A stretch of DNA of 64,000 bases, taken from the NCBI RefSeq assembly GCF_900095725.1, contig NZ_FMMP01000009.1:558001-622000 (forward strand). Direction: 5' to 3'. The notes beneath the pieces were generated by a model. The model was not told the DNA's origin. It did no database searches and saw nothing but the letters and a program-made list of their open reading frames with translations. The DNA comes from Cellulosilyticum sp. I15G10I2 (lineage in GTDB: Bacteria; Bacillota; Clostridia; Lachnospirales; Cellulosilyticaceae). Below are positions 35,359-44,582 of this stretch, one piece after another (position 1 is the first letter of the stretch; every line of letters begins with the position of its first letter). A program made the position numbers and the translations under genes.

Positions 35359-36264
35359 TTATGCTATTTGTTTTAATACCTTATTTACTTCTTCTTGAAT
35401 ACTCTGGTCTTCTATCATTAAGTTAATAGCTCTTTTTATGCTTTCTCCAATAGCTGGTGGTTTTACATAAAATATTTCTGCTAGTTGTTTATAAGTCATT
35501 TTTCCTATAAGCGCCATAATATATATCGAAAGATCTCTTTGCTTCTGATGAATTTTATTATTTCTTTTTAACAATTGTAGTTTGTGGACATTAAAATGCT
35601 TTGATACTACGGCCAGAATCTGGTCTTCATTCATTTCTTTAGACGCTCCTGTAGCAGCTACTTCAGCCCTTATCCCTTTATGTCCCGATTCAATGGCCAC
35701 AGCCACTTCTTCCTCAATCTCCTTATTATACATATACTCAGCATACAACTTCATACTGCCTTTATAATCTTTTGAAAAGTATGCTAGTATACGCCTATTA
35801 TCTATTATTTCATAAGAATCACGCTCTCCCAAGTACATTTTCAAACTGCTCCACTTGTAATCTTCTGGTGCTCCAACCATACCTGCTTCCGCTGGATTTA
35901 AATGTATATATTTAGATACTTCAATAAAATAAGAATCTCTCTTAACCATGACACTATTAAATCTCCCTTGAAACAAATGCCCGCAACGATTATATCTTTT
36001 ATTAAAGTATCTGACATAGCTTAGGTTAAGACCTTTCATTACCTTTGAAATATCTTGTCCATTATCATATATAAGAAGATGTACATGATTTGTCATAAGA
36101 CAGTATGCATATACTTCTATCTTAAACTTTTCTTTATATCTTTTTAGTCTCTTCAAATATTGAATTCTATCTTCTTCATCTTCGAAAATATCTTGTTTGT
36201 TGTTACCCCTAACCATAATATGATACGTACTATACTCACACTTTTCTCTAGGTCCTCTTGGCAT
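35359..36264 (-). CDS. REP-associated tyrosine transposase (RAYT, Y1/HUH family) with C-terminal DnaA-like domain
   Basis: About 301 residues. Residues ~1-140 form a Y1 transposase domain: MPRGPRE start, YHIMVRGNNKQDIF, YCLMTNHVHLLIY with the HUH motif (His-Val-His), and LSYVRYFNKRYNRCGHLFQGRF with candidate catalytic Tyr residues. SKYIHLNPAEAGMV is another RAYT signature. The C-terminal ~90 residues resemble the DNA-binding domain of DnaA: QRDLSIYIMALIGKMTYKQL, then AEIFYVKPPAIGESIKRAIN. The start at 36264 is chosen because GGGTGA sits eight bases upstream and because family members begin MPR. RAYTs nick single-stranded REP hairpins; here GGGGAC repeats lie on both sides, with three copies in its own leader. 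Confidence 0.9.
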   Translation of the reverse strand: MPRGPREKCEYSTYHIMVRGNNKQDIFEDEEDRIQYLKRLKRYKEKFKIEVYAYCLMTNHVHLLIYDNGQDISKVMKGLNLSYVRYFNKRYNRCGHLFQGRFNSVMVKRDSYFIEVSKYIHLNPAEAGMVGAPEDYKWSSLKMYLGERDSYEIIDNRRILAYFSKDYKGSMKLYAEYMYNKEIEEEVAVAIESGHKGIRAEVAATGASKEMNEDQILAVVSKHFNVHKLQLLKRNNKIHQKQRDLSIYIMALIGKMTYKQLAEIFYVKPPAIGESIKRAINLMIEDQSIQEEVNKVLKQIA

Positions 36265-36374
36265 ATATTCATTCACCCTTTTTATTTTAGAGCATAGCCA
36301 AAAACATATTTTTAATACAGTTTGCCTTTATTTTTTTACCTTTTGAAGAAATTTCAACTTCATCTACCCACTAT

Positions 36375-36466
36375 TTTAAAGAACTGTCCCCAAATTCACA
36401 AATTCAAAGAACTGTTCCCAATTCAGTGCATTGCTAGTGCAACTGGAAAATTGGAGAAACGTCCCC
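36375..36466 (-). repeat. Dispersed GGGGAC repeats, three units, upstream of the transposase
   Basis: On the minus strand: GGGGACAGTTCTTTAAA (36375-36391), GGGAACAGTTCTTTGAA (36403-36419, degenerate) and GGGGACGTTTCTCCAAT (36450-36466). They precede the transposase start by about 110 bases and follow the gerC stop by 15. This is the expected setting of the copies closest to a RAYT gene. Confidence 0.87.
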
Positions 36467-36480
36467 TCTCGTTACCCTCG

Positions 36481-37632
36481 TTATTGCAATACACCTGTGT
36501 TTTGGATATTCACTGTAGCGCTTACGTGTATCGGTAGATTTTTATATGCTCCTTTATCCCATGTATCTTTGTAGTTTTTCCACTGCTTTGGATGTTTGCG
36601 GTACATTTCTAGGCCTATCTCAAGAAAATCTACTTCTAATTCTTTAGATTTATTGACTGCTACATTGACTTGTTTTTCTATTTCTTGTTTAAGAATCTCT
36701 GTTATCTTTGATATACTTTGCTCATTAAGTATATTTTTATCATCAGTTGATACATATTCTTTTATATCTCCAGTCGTTGTTATATTAATATAACATTCCC
36801 ATGAGCCATTATTTTCTTTAAAAGCAATTTTGCTTTCTTGTTCCTTAATCATATAGGTTAAATACTGATTTTCATAATCAACAACTACTGGTGCTCTTCG
36901 CACTTCTCCTTCAACAAACAGTTCGCCTCTTACTTCTTCTTCATCTAGCCACGTTACTAGTTCATAATCCTTAATAAGTGCAGCCCCACGTATGTGAATA
37001 ATCCCTTCTTCATTGCTACTTATGATAGGAATAGTGGCTACCCCTGTATCATCTATCTCTTTTATAAAATTTCCTAACAGCTGCTCTTTTGCACGACTTG
37101 CGCCTCGCTCTCTATTATTATAATACTCCATGACATACATCCCTATAATAGGATTTTGAGGGTTTTCGGCTCGCGCAAAATCTCCCGCAAGACCTTTTAC
37201 AGCAAGAAGTGTAACACTTCTTCCCATTTTCATGTCCCTAAGGAGTGCATCTATAGCCGCTCTTAATAAACCCTTATCTTTTAAGAGCTCTTCTCCAATA
37301 ATCAGTGCCTTTGTATGATTAAGTGTCACTGTATCTTGTGTCTTTTTTTCAACCTCATCTATACTTGTTGTTATTGAAACACTATTTGTTGTTATATTGG
37401 TTTTTACCTTTTCTGCAAGACTCTCTTTACCTGATAATAGCCCTATGTCTGGTACACCATATGTTATGCGATAGGATTGCTGCTCATTAATAGGCTGGCT
37501 TAAATCCAGGTCAGGATTTTTATCTAATGCAATATCCAATATGATATGTCTTTCATCCAGTTCTACACTATCCCAGCATCCAGTTAATACAAGAGGGAAT
37601 ATGAGTAGAAATAACCATTTAAACTTATTCAT
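36481..37632 (-). CDS. Spore germination lipoprotein, GerC (GerAC) family
   Basis: 383 residues. The classic lipoprotein start LLIFPLVLTGCWDSVELDER defines the family. The body has the three-domain GerAC pattern, e.g. HTKALIIGEELLKDKGL and DLLRDMKMGRSVTLLAVKG-like segments (LLRDMKMGRSVTLL). It is the C subunit of a germinant receptor in the inner spore membrane. It overlaps the end of the permease gene by eight bases and is last in the ger operon. Confidence 0.92.
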   Translation of the reverse strand: MNKFKWLFLLIFPLVLTGCWDSVELDERHIILDIALDKNPDLDLSQPINEQQSYRITYGVPDIGLLSGKESLAEKVKTNITTNSVSITTSIDEVEKKTQDTVTLNHTKALIIGEELLKDKGLLRAAIDALLRDMKMGRSVTLLAVKGLAGDFARAENPQNPIIGMYVMEYYNNRERGASRAKEQLLGNFIKEIDDTGVATIPIISSNEEGIIHIRGAALIKDYELVTWLDEEEVRGELFVEGEVRRAPVVVDYENQYLTYMIKEQESKIAFKENNGSWECYINITTTGDIKEYVSTDDKNILNEQSISKITEILKQEIEKQVNVAVNKSKELEVDFLEIGLEMYRKHPKQWKNYKDTWDKGAYKNLPIHVSATVNIQNTGVLQ

Positions 37633-38725
37633 TTGTATTCCCTGCCTTTCTCATCTTAGCTATACCAAGAAGAATTATTGGAATCGGAAATAAGAACCAT
37701 ATACCAAAACGGTATTGGAACATAATGTAATATTTATAGGCATCTACTAAGCTTTTAGGAAATATAGCTATAAAATAAACAACAGGGATAATAGGCAGCA
37801 GAAATATATTTTCTCTCTTAAACTTAAAACTCCTGCTTCCCATAAGTGAAGTAAAATATAGGCCTGAACTAATGTACATATATATACTAAATACCCAGCT
37901 TGTCATCATAAAAACTTCTTGATTTTCTATCCACGAACCTGGAAATTGTACACTCTGCATTAATGTTAAGACCGGCCATATTTGCTTATTTGTTTCATTG
38001 ACACCTATCCCTATATAAGTTGAAACAATAACTATTGCTTCTATGATTGCAATAATAATAAGTGCTAATAACATAGCTCTCCTTGATTTTTCTTGCTTTT
38101 TCATAAGTCCTGCTAAAATAAGCATAAACTCTATCGGCATAAATGAAAGACTTATAAAGAATGCCCCTCTTCCGATACTCACCATATCTGTTTCAAAAAA
38201 AGGCATAAGCTGCTTGTAATCTGCTTTAGCGATTATAAACACAAGCACTATGGCCAGAGGAAAAAATATAAAATACATAAGAACCTCCGCCATACGGGCT
38301 GTTGCCTCAATCCCTGATTTTACCAGATATGCTGTTGTAAGGAGTAACGATAAGATAATAACCGGCAGGGGCGTTGTAGGAAGCATAACCTGAGAAACCA
38401 TCTCACCAAACATTCTCATTTCAAGTCCTGTAGTAATGAGAATTTTAAGTGCAAATAGACCAATAACACAGTAACCAATAGCCTTAGGAAGTATTTTAGG
38501 CATAAACTCGACAATAGTATCTCCCTTAAATCTATTCGTAAGGCTCGTTATAGCGTAAAGATACAGCATTCCGAAAATAAGAGCGACAATAGGAAGAATA
38601 TATCCATTTCTCCCTACATGGTTAGCAGCAATTCTTGGAAGCAATAGTATACTCGTATTAAACATCTGAAGTATAAGTAGTATTTCAACCTGTCTTACTG
38701 ATACTTTGCTATTATGAGAAAACAT
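37625..38725 (-). CDS. Spore germination permease subunit, GerB (GerAB) family
   Basis: 366 residues with ten hydrophobic helices of the amino acid/polyamine/organocation superfamily, in the spore permease branch (SVRQVEILLILQMFNTSILL at the N-terminus, then GRNGYILPIVALIFG). It is thought to bind the germinant. Its start abuts the GerA stop directly, with overlap to gerC at the other end, so the three subunits are translationally coupled. Confidence 0.9.
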   Translation of the reverse strand: MFSHNSKVSVRQVEILLILQMFNTSILLLPRIAANHVGRNGYILPIVALIFGMLYLYAITSLTNRFKGDTIVEFMPKILPKAIGYCVIGLFALKILITTGLEMRMFGEMVSQVMLPTTPLPVIILSLLLTTAYLVKSGIEATARMAEVLMYFIFFPLAIVLVFIIAKADYKQLMPFFETDMVSIGRGAFFISLSFMPIEFMLILAGLMKKQEKSRRAMLLALIIIAIIEAIVIVSTYIGIGVNETNKQIWPVLTLMQSVQFPGSWIENQEVFMMTSWVFSIYMYISSGLYFTSLMGSRSFKFKRENIFLLPIIPVVYFIAIFPKSLVDAYKYYIMFQYRFGIWFLFPIPIILLGIAKMRKAGNTNE

Positions 38726-40363
38726 CTACTCACCTCTTTTATTTGAATTATTGTTATTACCATTCTCAGTGCCTGGTTCTAAATCTTGATCAAGTCTGTC
38801 TTCTTTTAGCCGAATACGTATACGCTGGTTTTCTTTTGCAAAAATTGGCCGTGTAACCTGCATAAACGTCGGAAATCTGAGTATCGTATCTTTCAAATCT
38901 TTAAATTCATTACGATCAGAGGCACAATATGGTGCAAGATAAGGTACTCTGAAACTTTCTAGAGAAGAAAGATGTGCAAGTACAAAAAGCATTGCTAGTA
39001 AGAATCCATATAATCCAAATAAAGCAGATGCTATAATAAAGAAAAATCTAATGAGTCTAAAAGCTGATGTAAGATTATAATCTGGTATTGCAAAAGTACA
39101 TATTGCTGTAAACGCAACTATGATGATAATCATTGGGCTTATGATTCTCGCCTCTACTGCTGCTTGTCCTATAACGATACCGCCTACAAGACCTATGACA
39201 TGGCCGATCGCTCCTGGTATACGTATCCCAGCTTCCCGAAATAGTTCAAAAGTGAGCTCCATGACAAGTATTTCTAATACGGAAGGAAAGGTAATACCCG
39301 CCCGTGCAGCAGCTATAGCTATTGCAAATGGCGTTGGAATCATGCCTGCCTGAAAATTAAGTAGCGCTATATAAAACCCCGGAAGTGTAAAAGAAAGAAA
39401 AGATACTAAATATCTTAATACTCTCGTAAAACTCATAATCTGCCATCTTTGATAATAGTCTTCTGAAGCTTGAAAAAACGCATTAAGTGTTGTAGGGACT
39501 ATAATAACAAAAGGTGAATTATCTACTACGATAGCTACTTTACCCTCTAAGAGGCTGGACGCTACCTTATCCGGCCTTTCTGTTGCTTGCGTCTGTGGGA
39601 AAGGACTTTTCCAGCTTTCTTCTATAAGCTGTTCTATATAGCCACTGTCAAAAATGGCATCTACTTCATATTTATCAAGCCTTTCCATAACTTCGTCTAT
39701 AAGTTCAGGCTTTGCAATATCTTCCATGTACATAACGGCAACATCTGTTCTGCTTCGTATACCATAACTTAATGATTTAACCTTAAGCTTCGTGTCTCTA
39801 ATTCGCCTTCTAATAAGGACTGTATTAAATCTGACACTCTCAGTAAATCCGTCTCTGGCCCCTCTGACTACATTCTCCGTCGCAGGCTCTCCGACCCCTC
39901 TATTAGGCCATCCTCTTGTTGCTATAACCAGTGCCTTTTTAGAATCATCAACAAATATAGCACTATCCCCAGATAATATTGATCTAACAATATCATCCAT
40001 TTTATCCACTTCTTTAATATCAAAAGTAGCAGAAAAATGCTCCATAATAATCTGCGTCGGTGTTTTATCGCTTTCAAAAATACTACCATTTAAATTTTTA
40101 TAGTCAATAATTCTGCTTAAGAAAAAATGATCTAATAGTTCTCTATTGATCATTCCGTCAATATATACACCTAAAACTCTAAAGGGTATTTGTTTACTTA
40201 TATCCACTTCCCTTTTAACAACATCTACGCAGTCCTTAAATAAAATATCCAAATTCTTAATGTTTTCCTCTAAACTTGTAGACAACTCCATATTTATTTT
40301 GTTTTCTTTATCATGATATATGCCCTCAACACTTATTTTAGTTGGACCTTGCTGTTTTGCCAT
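38726..40363 (-). CDS. Spore germination protein, GerA (GerAA) family
   Basis: 545 residues. The hydrophilic N-terminal domain (~1-270) has NLDILFKDCVDVVKREVDIS and EPATENVVRGARDGFTESVRFN (segments VVRGARDGFTESVRFNT, then LIRRRIRDTKLK). About five membrane helices follow, with LPGFYIALLNFQAGMIP and TFPSVLEILVMELTFELFREAGIRIPGAIG (segments ELFREAGIRIPGAIG). An Asn-rich basic tail ends it. It forms the germinant-gated channel subunit. A good AAGGAG precedes the ATG. Confidence 0.93.
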   Translation of the reverse strand: MAKQQGPTKISVEGIYHDKENKINMELSTSLEENIKNLDILFKDCVDVVKREVDISKQIPFRVLGVYIDGMINRELLDHFFLSRIIDYKNLNGSIFESDKTPTQIIMEHFSATFDIKEVDKMDDIVRSILSGDSAIFVDDSKKALVIATRGWPNRGVGEPATENVVRGARDGFTESVRFNTVLIRRRIRDTKLKVKSLSYGIRSRTDVAVMYMEDIAKPELIDEVMERLDKYEVDAIFDSGYIEQLIEESWKSPFPQTQATERPDKVASSLLEGKVAIVVDNSPFVIIVPTTLNAFFQASEDYYQRWQIMSFTRVLRYLVSFLSFTLPGFYIALLNFQAGMIPTPFAIAIAAARAGITFPSVLEILVMELTFELFREAGIRIPGAIGHVIGLVGGIVIGQAAVEARIISPMIIIIVAFTAICTFAIPDYNLTSAFRLIRFFFIIASALFGLYGFLLAMLFVLAHLSSLESFRVPYLAPYCASDRNEFKDLKDTILRFPTFMQVTRPIFAKENQRIRIRLKEDRLDQDLEPGTENGNNNNSNKRGE

Positions 40364-40389
40364 ACACCTTCTCCTTCCCTCTGTCTATC

Positions 40390-40584
40390 TCATAATGTTA
40401 TAATTACAACCCCTATTATTGAAACGGCTATATAAAACCACCCAACTATCTTAGCAAATGAACCTTCTCTTTTTAACTTCACTACATGTATTAAGTCTCT
40501 GCTTTGAATAAATACCATATATGCCCCTATCCCCATCATAACTACCACTATATAAATAGAAAACATGTCTCTTAGCATTTCCAT
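40390..40584 (-). CDS. Small two-helix membrane protein heading the ger operon
   Basis: 64 residues with two membrane helices (SIYIVVVMMGIGAYMVF and KIVGWFYIAVSIIGVVII) joined by a basic loop. RBS AGAGGA lies seven bases before the ATG. It precedes gerA by 26 bases. Small two-TM proteins of the CLC_0170 type occur near ger genes in Clostridia, and some GerD-like or D-subunit proteins of Bacillus receptors are of this size; the exact relation is my inference. The overlapping frame at 40451-40669 is a shadow. Confidence 0.6.
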   Translation of the reverse strand: MEMLRDMFSIYIVVVMMGIGAYMVFIQSRDLIHVVKLKREGSFAKIVGWFYIAVSIIGVVIITL

Positions 40585-40699
40585 ATCTTATTCCTCTTTT
40601 CTTTCTTCTAAACCACATACTTATAACATTATTTGTAATTACCCAAAAAATATACATTGCGAACACCATGAGACTATATAGTGGAGTAGTGGAGTATTT

Positions 40700-40764
40700 G
40701 GGGACGGTTCTCCAATTTTACTGTTATAAAATATATATAACTGCAAAATTGGAGAACCGTCCCC
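40700..40764. repeat. REPIN with perfect 20 bp arms
   Basis: GGGGACGGTTCTCCAATTTT (40700-40719) is exactly matched by its reverse complement at 40745-40764, with a 25-base loop. This is the most perfect inverted pair of the family in the window. It lies between the ger operon and the SLH adhesin gene, in a 335-base divergent gap. The rest of that gap is AT-rich and shows nothing else. Confidence 0.93.
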
Positions 40765-40919
40765 CTCTCTTTAGTTCTCTCTTTTTATCCACTCATAATA
40801 TTTTTTACTTTTTTTGGTATTTTATCTTTTTTTAAATTAATGATTGGTTTATTATATTTATGTGAATACTTAAAATAAATAGAATTCTACAACATATTTT
40901 ATGAGAAAAGGGTGTTTTA

Positions 40920-43900
40920 ATGAAAAGGACAAGCTATATAACAATTATCTTAGCTATTCTATTTGCACTATTAATTACCTCTTCGTTTCCTGCATTTGCT
41001 AACACTACCGAGTTATCTGCTAAAACAAATAGTATGGCTTCAAATTGGATAAATAAAGGCATTATTTTAGGCTATCCTGATAGCACCTACCGACTTAACC
41101 AACCCATGACCCGTGCAGAACTTGCAGCAGCTATCTGCCGTCTTTTTGGTCTTAGCCATACCGAACCCACACTAGTACTTTCAGATATTTCTCCTACAAA
41201 CTGGTATGCTCCTTCTGTCTACCCTATAGTGTCAAAAAATATAATGAGTCTTCGCTCAATTAGCTCAATGCATACTTTTAATCCGGCTTCACCTCTAACT
41301 TACAAAGAAGCTCTAGAAAGCTTATCACAGGCCTACAACACAAGTATTGAAGATATAATAACACCCCAAAATATAGCCCCCAACGCCTTATTTACTCGAT
41401 TAGATTTCATTACGTTAATCGATCAGCTTACCCAAGAACTTATTTATGCTCCCTGTACCTATTCCAATGATGTACTTGGTAATCTTATTATTAATACGCC
41501 TAATGTAGTGCTTCAAAATATGACTATATCAGGCAATCTATATTTGGCTGAAGGCATAGATAAAGGTTCCATAACCCTTGACGGCGTTCATGTTCAAGGA
41601 AATCTATATGTAAATGGCTGTGGTGATCATTCTTTAATCATTAAAAATAATACCATTATTGAATCTATGATAGTTGAAAATAAAATAAGCACCGTCCGGC
41701 TCGTTACCACTCCAGAAAGCGCTATAAAAAAACTTATTCTCCTTACCCCAACTATTTTAGACAGTCCTATATCTTTATATGACGCAGCCTCCAAAAAGTA
41801 TGCTATTTATCCCTATACGCTTACCCCTATACCTAATAATAATACATCTCCTTCAACTAATAATAATTCCACTATAGAAATACCTATTATAAATGACCCA
41901 CCTGTTGATCCGCCTATTTCAGATGACACTTCCTCACCAAATGCTCCTACAGATGAAACACCTTCCGAAGATGATAATACACCTCCAAGCGGACCTATAG
42001 TTGAATCCCCCGCAGATCAGCCTCCTATTGATGACGACAATCCATCTCAAAATGATCCTGAGAACGAACCTCCTGCCGAAGACGATAACATCCCTCCGGG
42101 TAATCCTTCTGACGAGCCTGATCAGGATACCCCTCCTCTAGATGATGATTCTCCTGACACCCCTATCCCCGACCTTGATGCACCATCAAATATTTCAATA
42201 AATCTTACAAATTACCCAGAGCTTAACTTCAACTGGGATACTGTCCCTTTGGCATCCCTTTATGACTTTAAAATAACTAATCTACAGAATTCCTTTGATT
42301 ATTTTTCAGTGCAAACAACAGCCCCGATCATTACGCTCTCCCCTATTGATTATCAGCTAACCCTAGATAATCAATATGTTGTTTCTATCACTGCTATTGC
42401 AGATGATATTAGTGCAACGGCCACAGCAACTCTATCTATGCCCGTATTTGATTTACAAGAGTCTAGCAACGGTCTCTTGCAGGTAAAGGCATACTCTGAT
42501 CCTGTAAATAATATGACTATACAAAATCTTAATCTTGCTATCTACGAAGAAAATCCAAGTGATACCATATCGCCTCCAAGCAGTCTACAGCATACCTTTA
42601 CTTTTAATAACACTCAAGATGCTTATCTTATACCTATACTTCTAAACAATGACTCTATCTATACTTTAAAAATAGTAGCTCCCCTTCTCGCGGGCGACTC
42701 TCCATACCCCCTTAGTCAGTATACTGCAACTTACTTTGCGAATATTAGTTACAATAATATTACCACTCACCCAAATTCTATTGGTAACAGTGCAGCGACT
42801 CCCATAACGATCTCTTCTGTAAGGCATCTTAAGAATTTAAGTTCATTTGTGGCAGATGGACAACTTACAAAAAATAAATATTTTAAAATAATAAATAATC
42901 TCGATTTTGCAAATCCTTTTGATGATCACACATCTTCTGAGCGCAGCAACTTTACGCCCATAGGCATAAAAACTGATAGATTCTCATCAGGCGTTATAAG
43001 TAAACCTGCCAAAGACAGTAAGCCTTTTGAAGGTGATTTTGATGGTGGCGGATACACTATTTCTAATCTAAAGATCTCTATAGGACCAAATGACAATATA
43101 CCATCTACTTCTTATGTGTATGCAGGCTTATTTGCAGTCACAGCAGGCAGTATCCGTAATATTACGCTTGATGCTACCTGCGAGATAACTGCCGATCATG
43201 ACGACAAGTGTCTCGCTGCAGGCATTGCAGCTTTTGTGAACTTTGCTGGTACTACTAAAAGTATCTCAAACTGCTACAATTATGCATCTATTAGCAGCTC
43301 CTATTACGCCGGCGGTATTGTTGGACATATGTATTCTGAAAATAACTCCTCCAGCATTGTAAATAACTGTTATAACTATGGTTCAATAAAAGGCATATAC
43401 GGTGCTTCTGGAATAGCTAATCTGTTAAATCTATCCTCTTCAAGTAAAATTAATATTAATGATTGCTATAACCATGGCTCTGTTAAAGCCATAATTTATT
43501 CTGGTGGTATAGTTGGTGAATCTATAGGTAATGGTATAAGTAATATAACTAAATGCAGTAACTTTGGTTTAATTGAAACTGAAAAGCCAACAAAATTAAC
43601 TACTGATATGGCTTCTGCCGGAATAATAGCCTATGCAATGAATAAGACAAATATAAGCTATTGTCTAAATGGCGGAACCATCCAAACCGATGCCAGCGCA
43701 GCCCCCCCTGCTCAGACTGTCACCCTCTATGCGGGAGGTATTATTGGGCGATTAAGTTATAATGGCTATACACTACTTTCAAACTATAATTATGGCAGTG
43801 TATCAAACATATCATCACACTCAAGTACAAATTACACAGGTGGTATTTTACCTACGTACAATCCTTCATGTACTCTATCACCTAGCTATATAAATACCTG

Positions 43901-44372
43901 TTCTATTGTTCACTATGGGGCTAATGCATACCAGCCTGAAAACGTTGTTTCTTTAACTTGTACTGCTTTTATCACTCACCTCGAGGAAAACTTATGCCAT
44001 CTTTCACATACTCTTTTAGATTTTATCAAACAGCAAATATACACCGACTGTGATATCTGCTACGAAATCGAAGATACAATTATTGGGGATTTAGAATACT
44101 CCCCTGAAGAAATGGGAGATGTATCCAAAGATAGTGATTTAGAAGATACTCATTTAGAGGATCGCAATTTAGAAGACAGTAATTTGGAAAACAACTTATC
44201 CAATGATATAACGCATGACATAGAAGATACTTCATCTTTTGGTTCCCAAGATAATATACCTTCTGCTGAATCAGAAAATATATCGGATGATCTTCCTGAT
44301 AACTTCACTGATGATATTACGAATAATACTGCAGATGATTTTCTAAATACTCTATCTGATGATCTATCTTAA
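40920..44372 (+). CDS. Large SLH-anchored surface protein with GLUG-type repeats
   Basis: 1150 residues. Signal peptide to ~28. SLH repeats lie at ~35-190 (ASNWINKGIILGYPDSTYRLNQPMTRAELAA, as segments WINKGIILGYPDSTYRLN and PMTRAELAAAICRLFG). A beta-helical stretch follows at ~190-290 (LIINTPNVVLQNMTISGNLY). Next comes a Pro/Asp/Glu-rich linker (~310-420), an Fn3-like domain (~425-520) and a GLUG/adhesin-type repeat region (~620-990; YAGGIVGHMYSENN, NNCYNYGSIKGIYGASGIAN, NDCYNHGSVKAI, YSGGIVGES). The tail has pentapeptide-like units (DLEDT HLEDR NLEDS NLENN) and is very acidic. It is likely a cell-wall adhesin or scaffold. RBS AAAGGGTG. It stands alone, ended by a strong terminator. Confidence 0.85.
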   Translation: MKRTSYITIILAILFALLITSSFPAFANTTELSAKTNSMASNWINKGIILGYPDSTYRLNQPMTRAELAAAICRLFGLSHTEPTLVLSDISPTNWYAPSVYPIVSKNIMSLRSISSMHTFNPASPLTYKEALESLSQAYNTSIEDIITPQNIAPNALFTRLDFITLIDQLTQELIYAPCTYSNDVLGNLIINTPNVVLQNMTISGNLYLAEGIDKGSITLDGVHVQGNLYVNGCGDHSLIIKNNTIIESMIVENKISTVRLVTTPESAIKKLILLTPTILDSPISLYDAASKKYAIYPYTLTPIPNNNTSPSTNNNSTIEIPIINDPPVDPPISDDTSSPNAPTDETPSEDDNTPPSGPIVESPADQPPIDDDNPSQNDPENEPPAEDDNIPPGNPSDEPDQDTPPLDDDSPDTPIPDLDAPSNISINLTNYPELNFNWDTVPLASLYDFKITNLQNSFDYFSVQTTAPIITLSPIDYQLTLDNQYVVSITAIADDISATATATLSMPVFDLQESSNGLLQVKAYSDPVNNMTIQNLNLAIYEENPSDTISPPSSLQHTFTFNNTQDAYLIPILLNNDSIYTLKIVAPLLAGDSPYPLSQYTATYFANISYNNITTHPNSIGNSAATPITISSVRHLKNLSSFVADGQLTKNKYFKIINNLDFANPFDDHTSSERSNFTPIGIKTDRFSSGVISKPAKDSKPFEGDFDGGGYTISNLKISIGPNDNIPSTSYVYAGLFAVTAGSIRNITLDATCEITADHDDKCLAAGIAAFVNFAGTTKSISNCYNYASISSSYYAGGIVGHMYSENNSSSIVNNCYNYGSIKGIYGASGIANLLNLSSSSKININDCYNHGSVKAIIYSGGIVGESIGNGISNITKCSNFGLIETEKPTKLTTDMASAGIIAYAMNKTNISYCLNGGTIQTDASAAPPAQTVTLYAGGIIGRLSYNGYTLLSNYNYGSVSNISSHSSTNYTGGILPTYNPSCTLSPSYINTCSIVHYGANAYQPENVVSLTCTAFITHLEENLCHLSHTLLDFIKQQIYTDCDICYEIEDTIIGDLEYSPEEMGDVSKDSDLEDTHLEDRNLEDSNLENNLSNDITHDIEDTSSFGSQDNIPSAESENISDDLPDNFTDDITNNTADDFLNTLSDDLS

Positions 44373-44488
44373 AAATTATTCTGGGACTTCTCATATAACT
44401 TTGAAAGATCCCTGCCTCTTTTGCCTTGTGATTTTGATAAGCGCGCTCCAAAGGGCTGTCCTTTAAGTCCTTTAATAAACTTTTCCAA
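44369..44488 (-). pseudogene. Short coding remnant, about 39 aa, antisense and convergent to the SLH gene
   Basis: On the minus strand a frame reads LEKFIKGLKGQPFGARLSKS, then QGKRGRDLSKLYEKSQNNF, and stops. It has protein-like composition but no ATG and no ribosome site; a TTG at 44488 is possible. The frame remains open upstream to 44519, then meets a stop. Its last codons overlap the stop of the SLH gene. I read it as the basic C-terminal remnant of a decayed gene; chance is also possible. Confidence 0.25.
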
Positions 44489-44532
44489 TTGACTATATTT
44501 ATTATTTTCTAGATATTACTTTTCAGACATTA

Positions 44533-44575
44533 TTATAAAAGGGATGAGATTTTACAAATCTCATCCCTTTTATAA
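44533..44575. terminator. Strong bidirectional terminator between the SLH gene and malQ
   Basis: A perfect 18 bp stem (44533-44550 with 44558-44575) that extends by two more pairs towards a three-base loop, with A/T-rich flanks. It can serve both convergent genes. Confidence 0.88.
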
Positions 44576-44582
44576 CCTCAAT

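Noticed and set aside
40451-40669. 72-codon frame overlapping the small ger operon gene
   Set aside because: It is in another frame of the same strand, has no ribosome site and lacks protein-like pattern; the two-helix protein is better supported.
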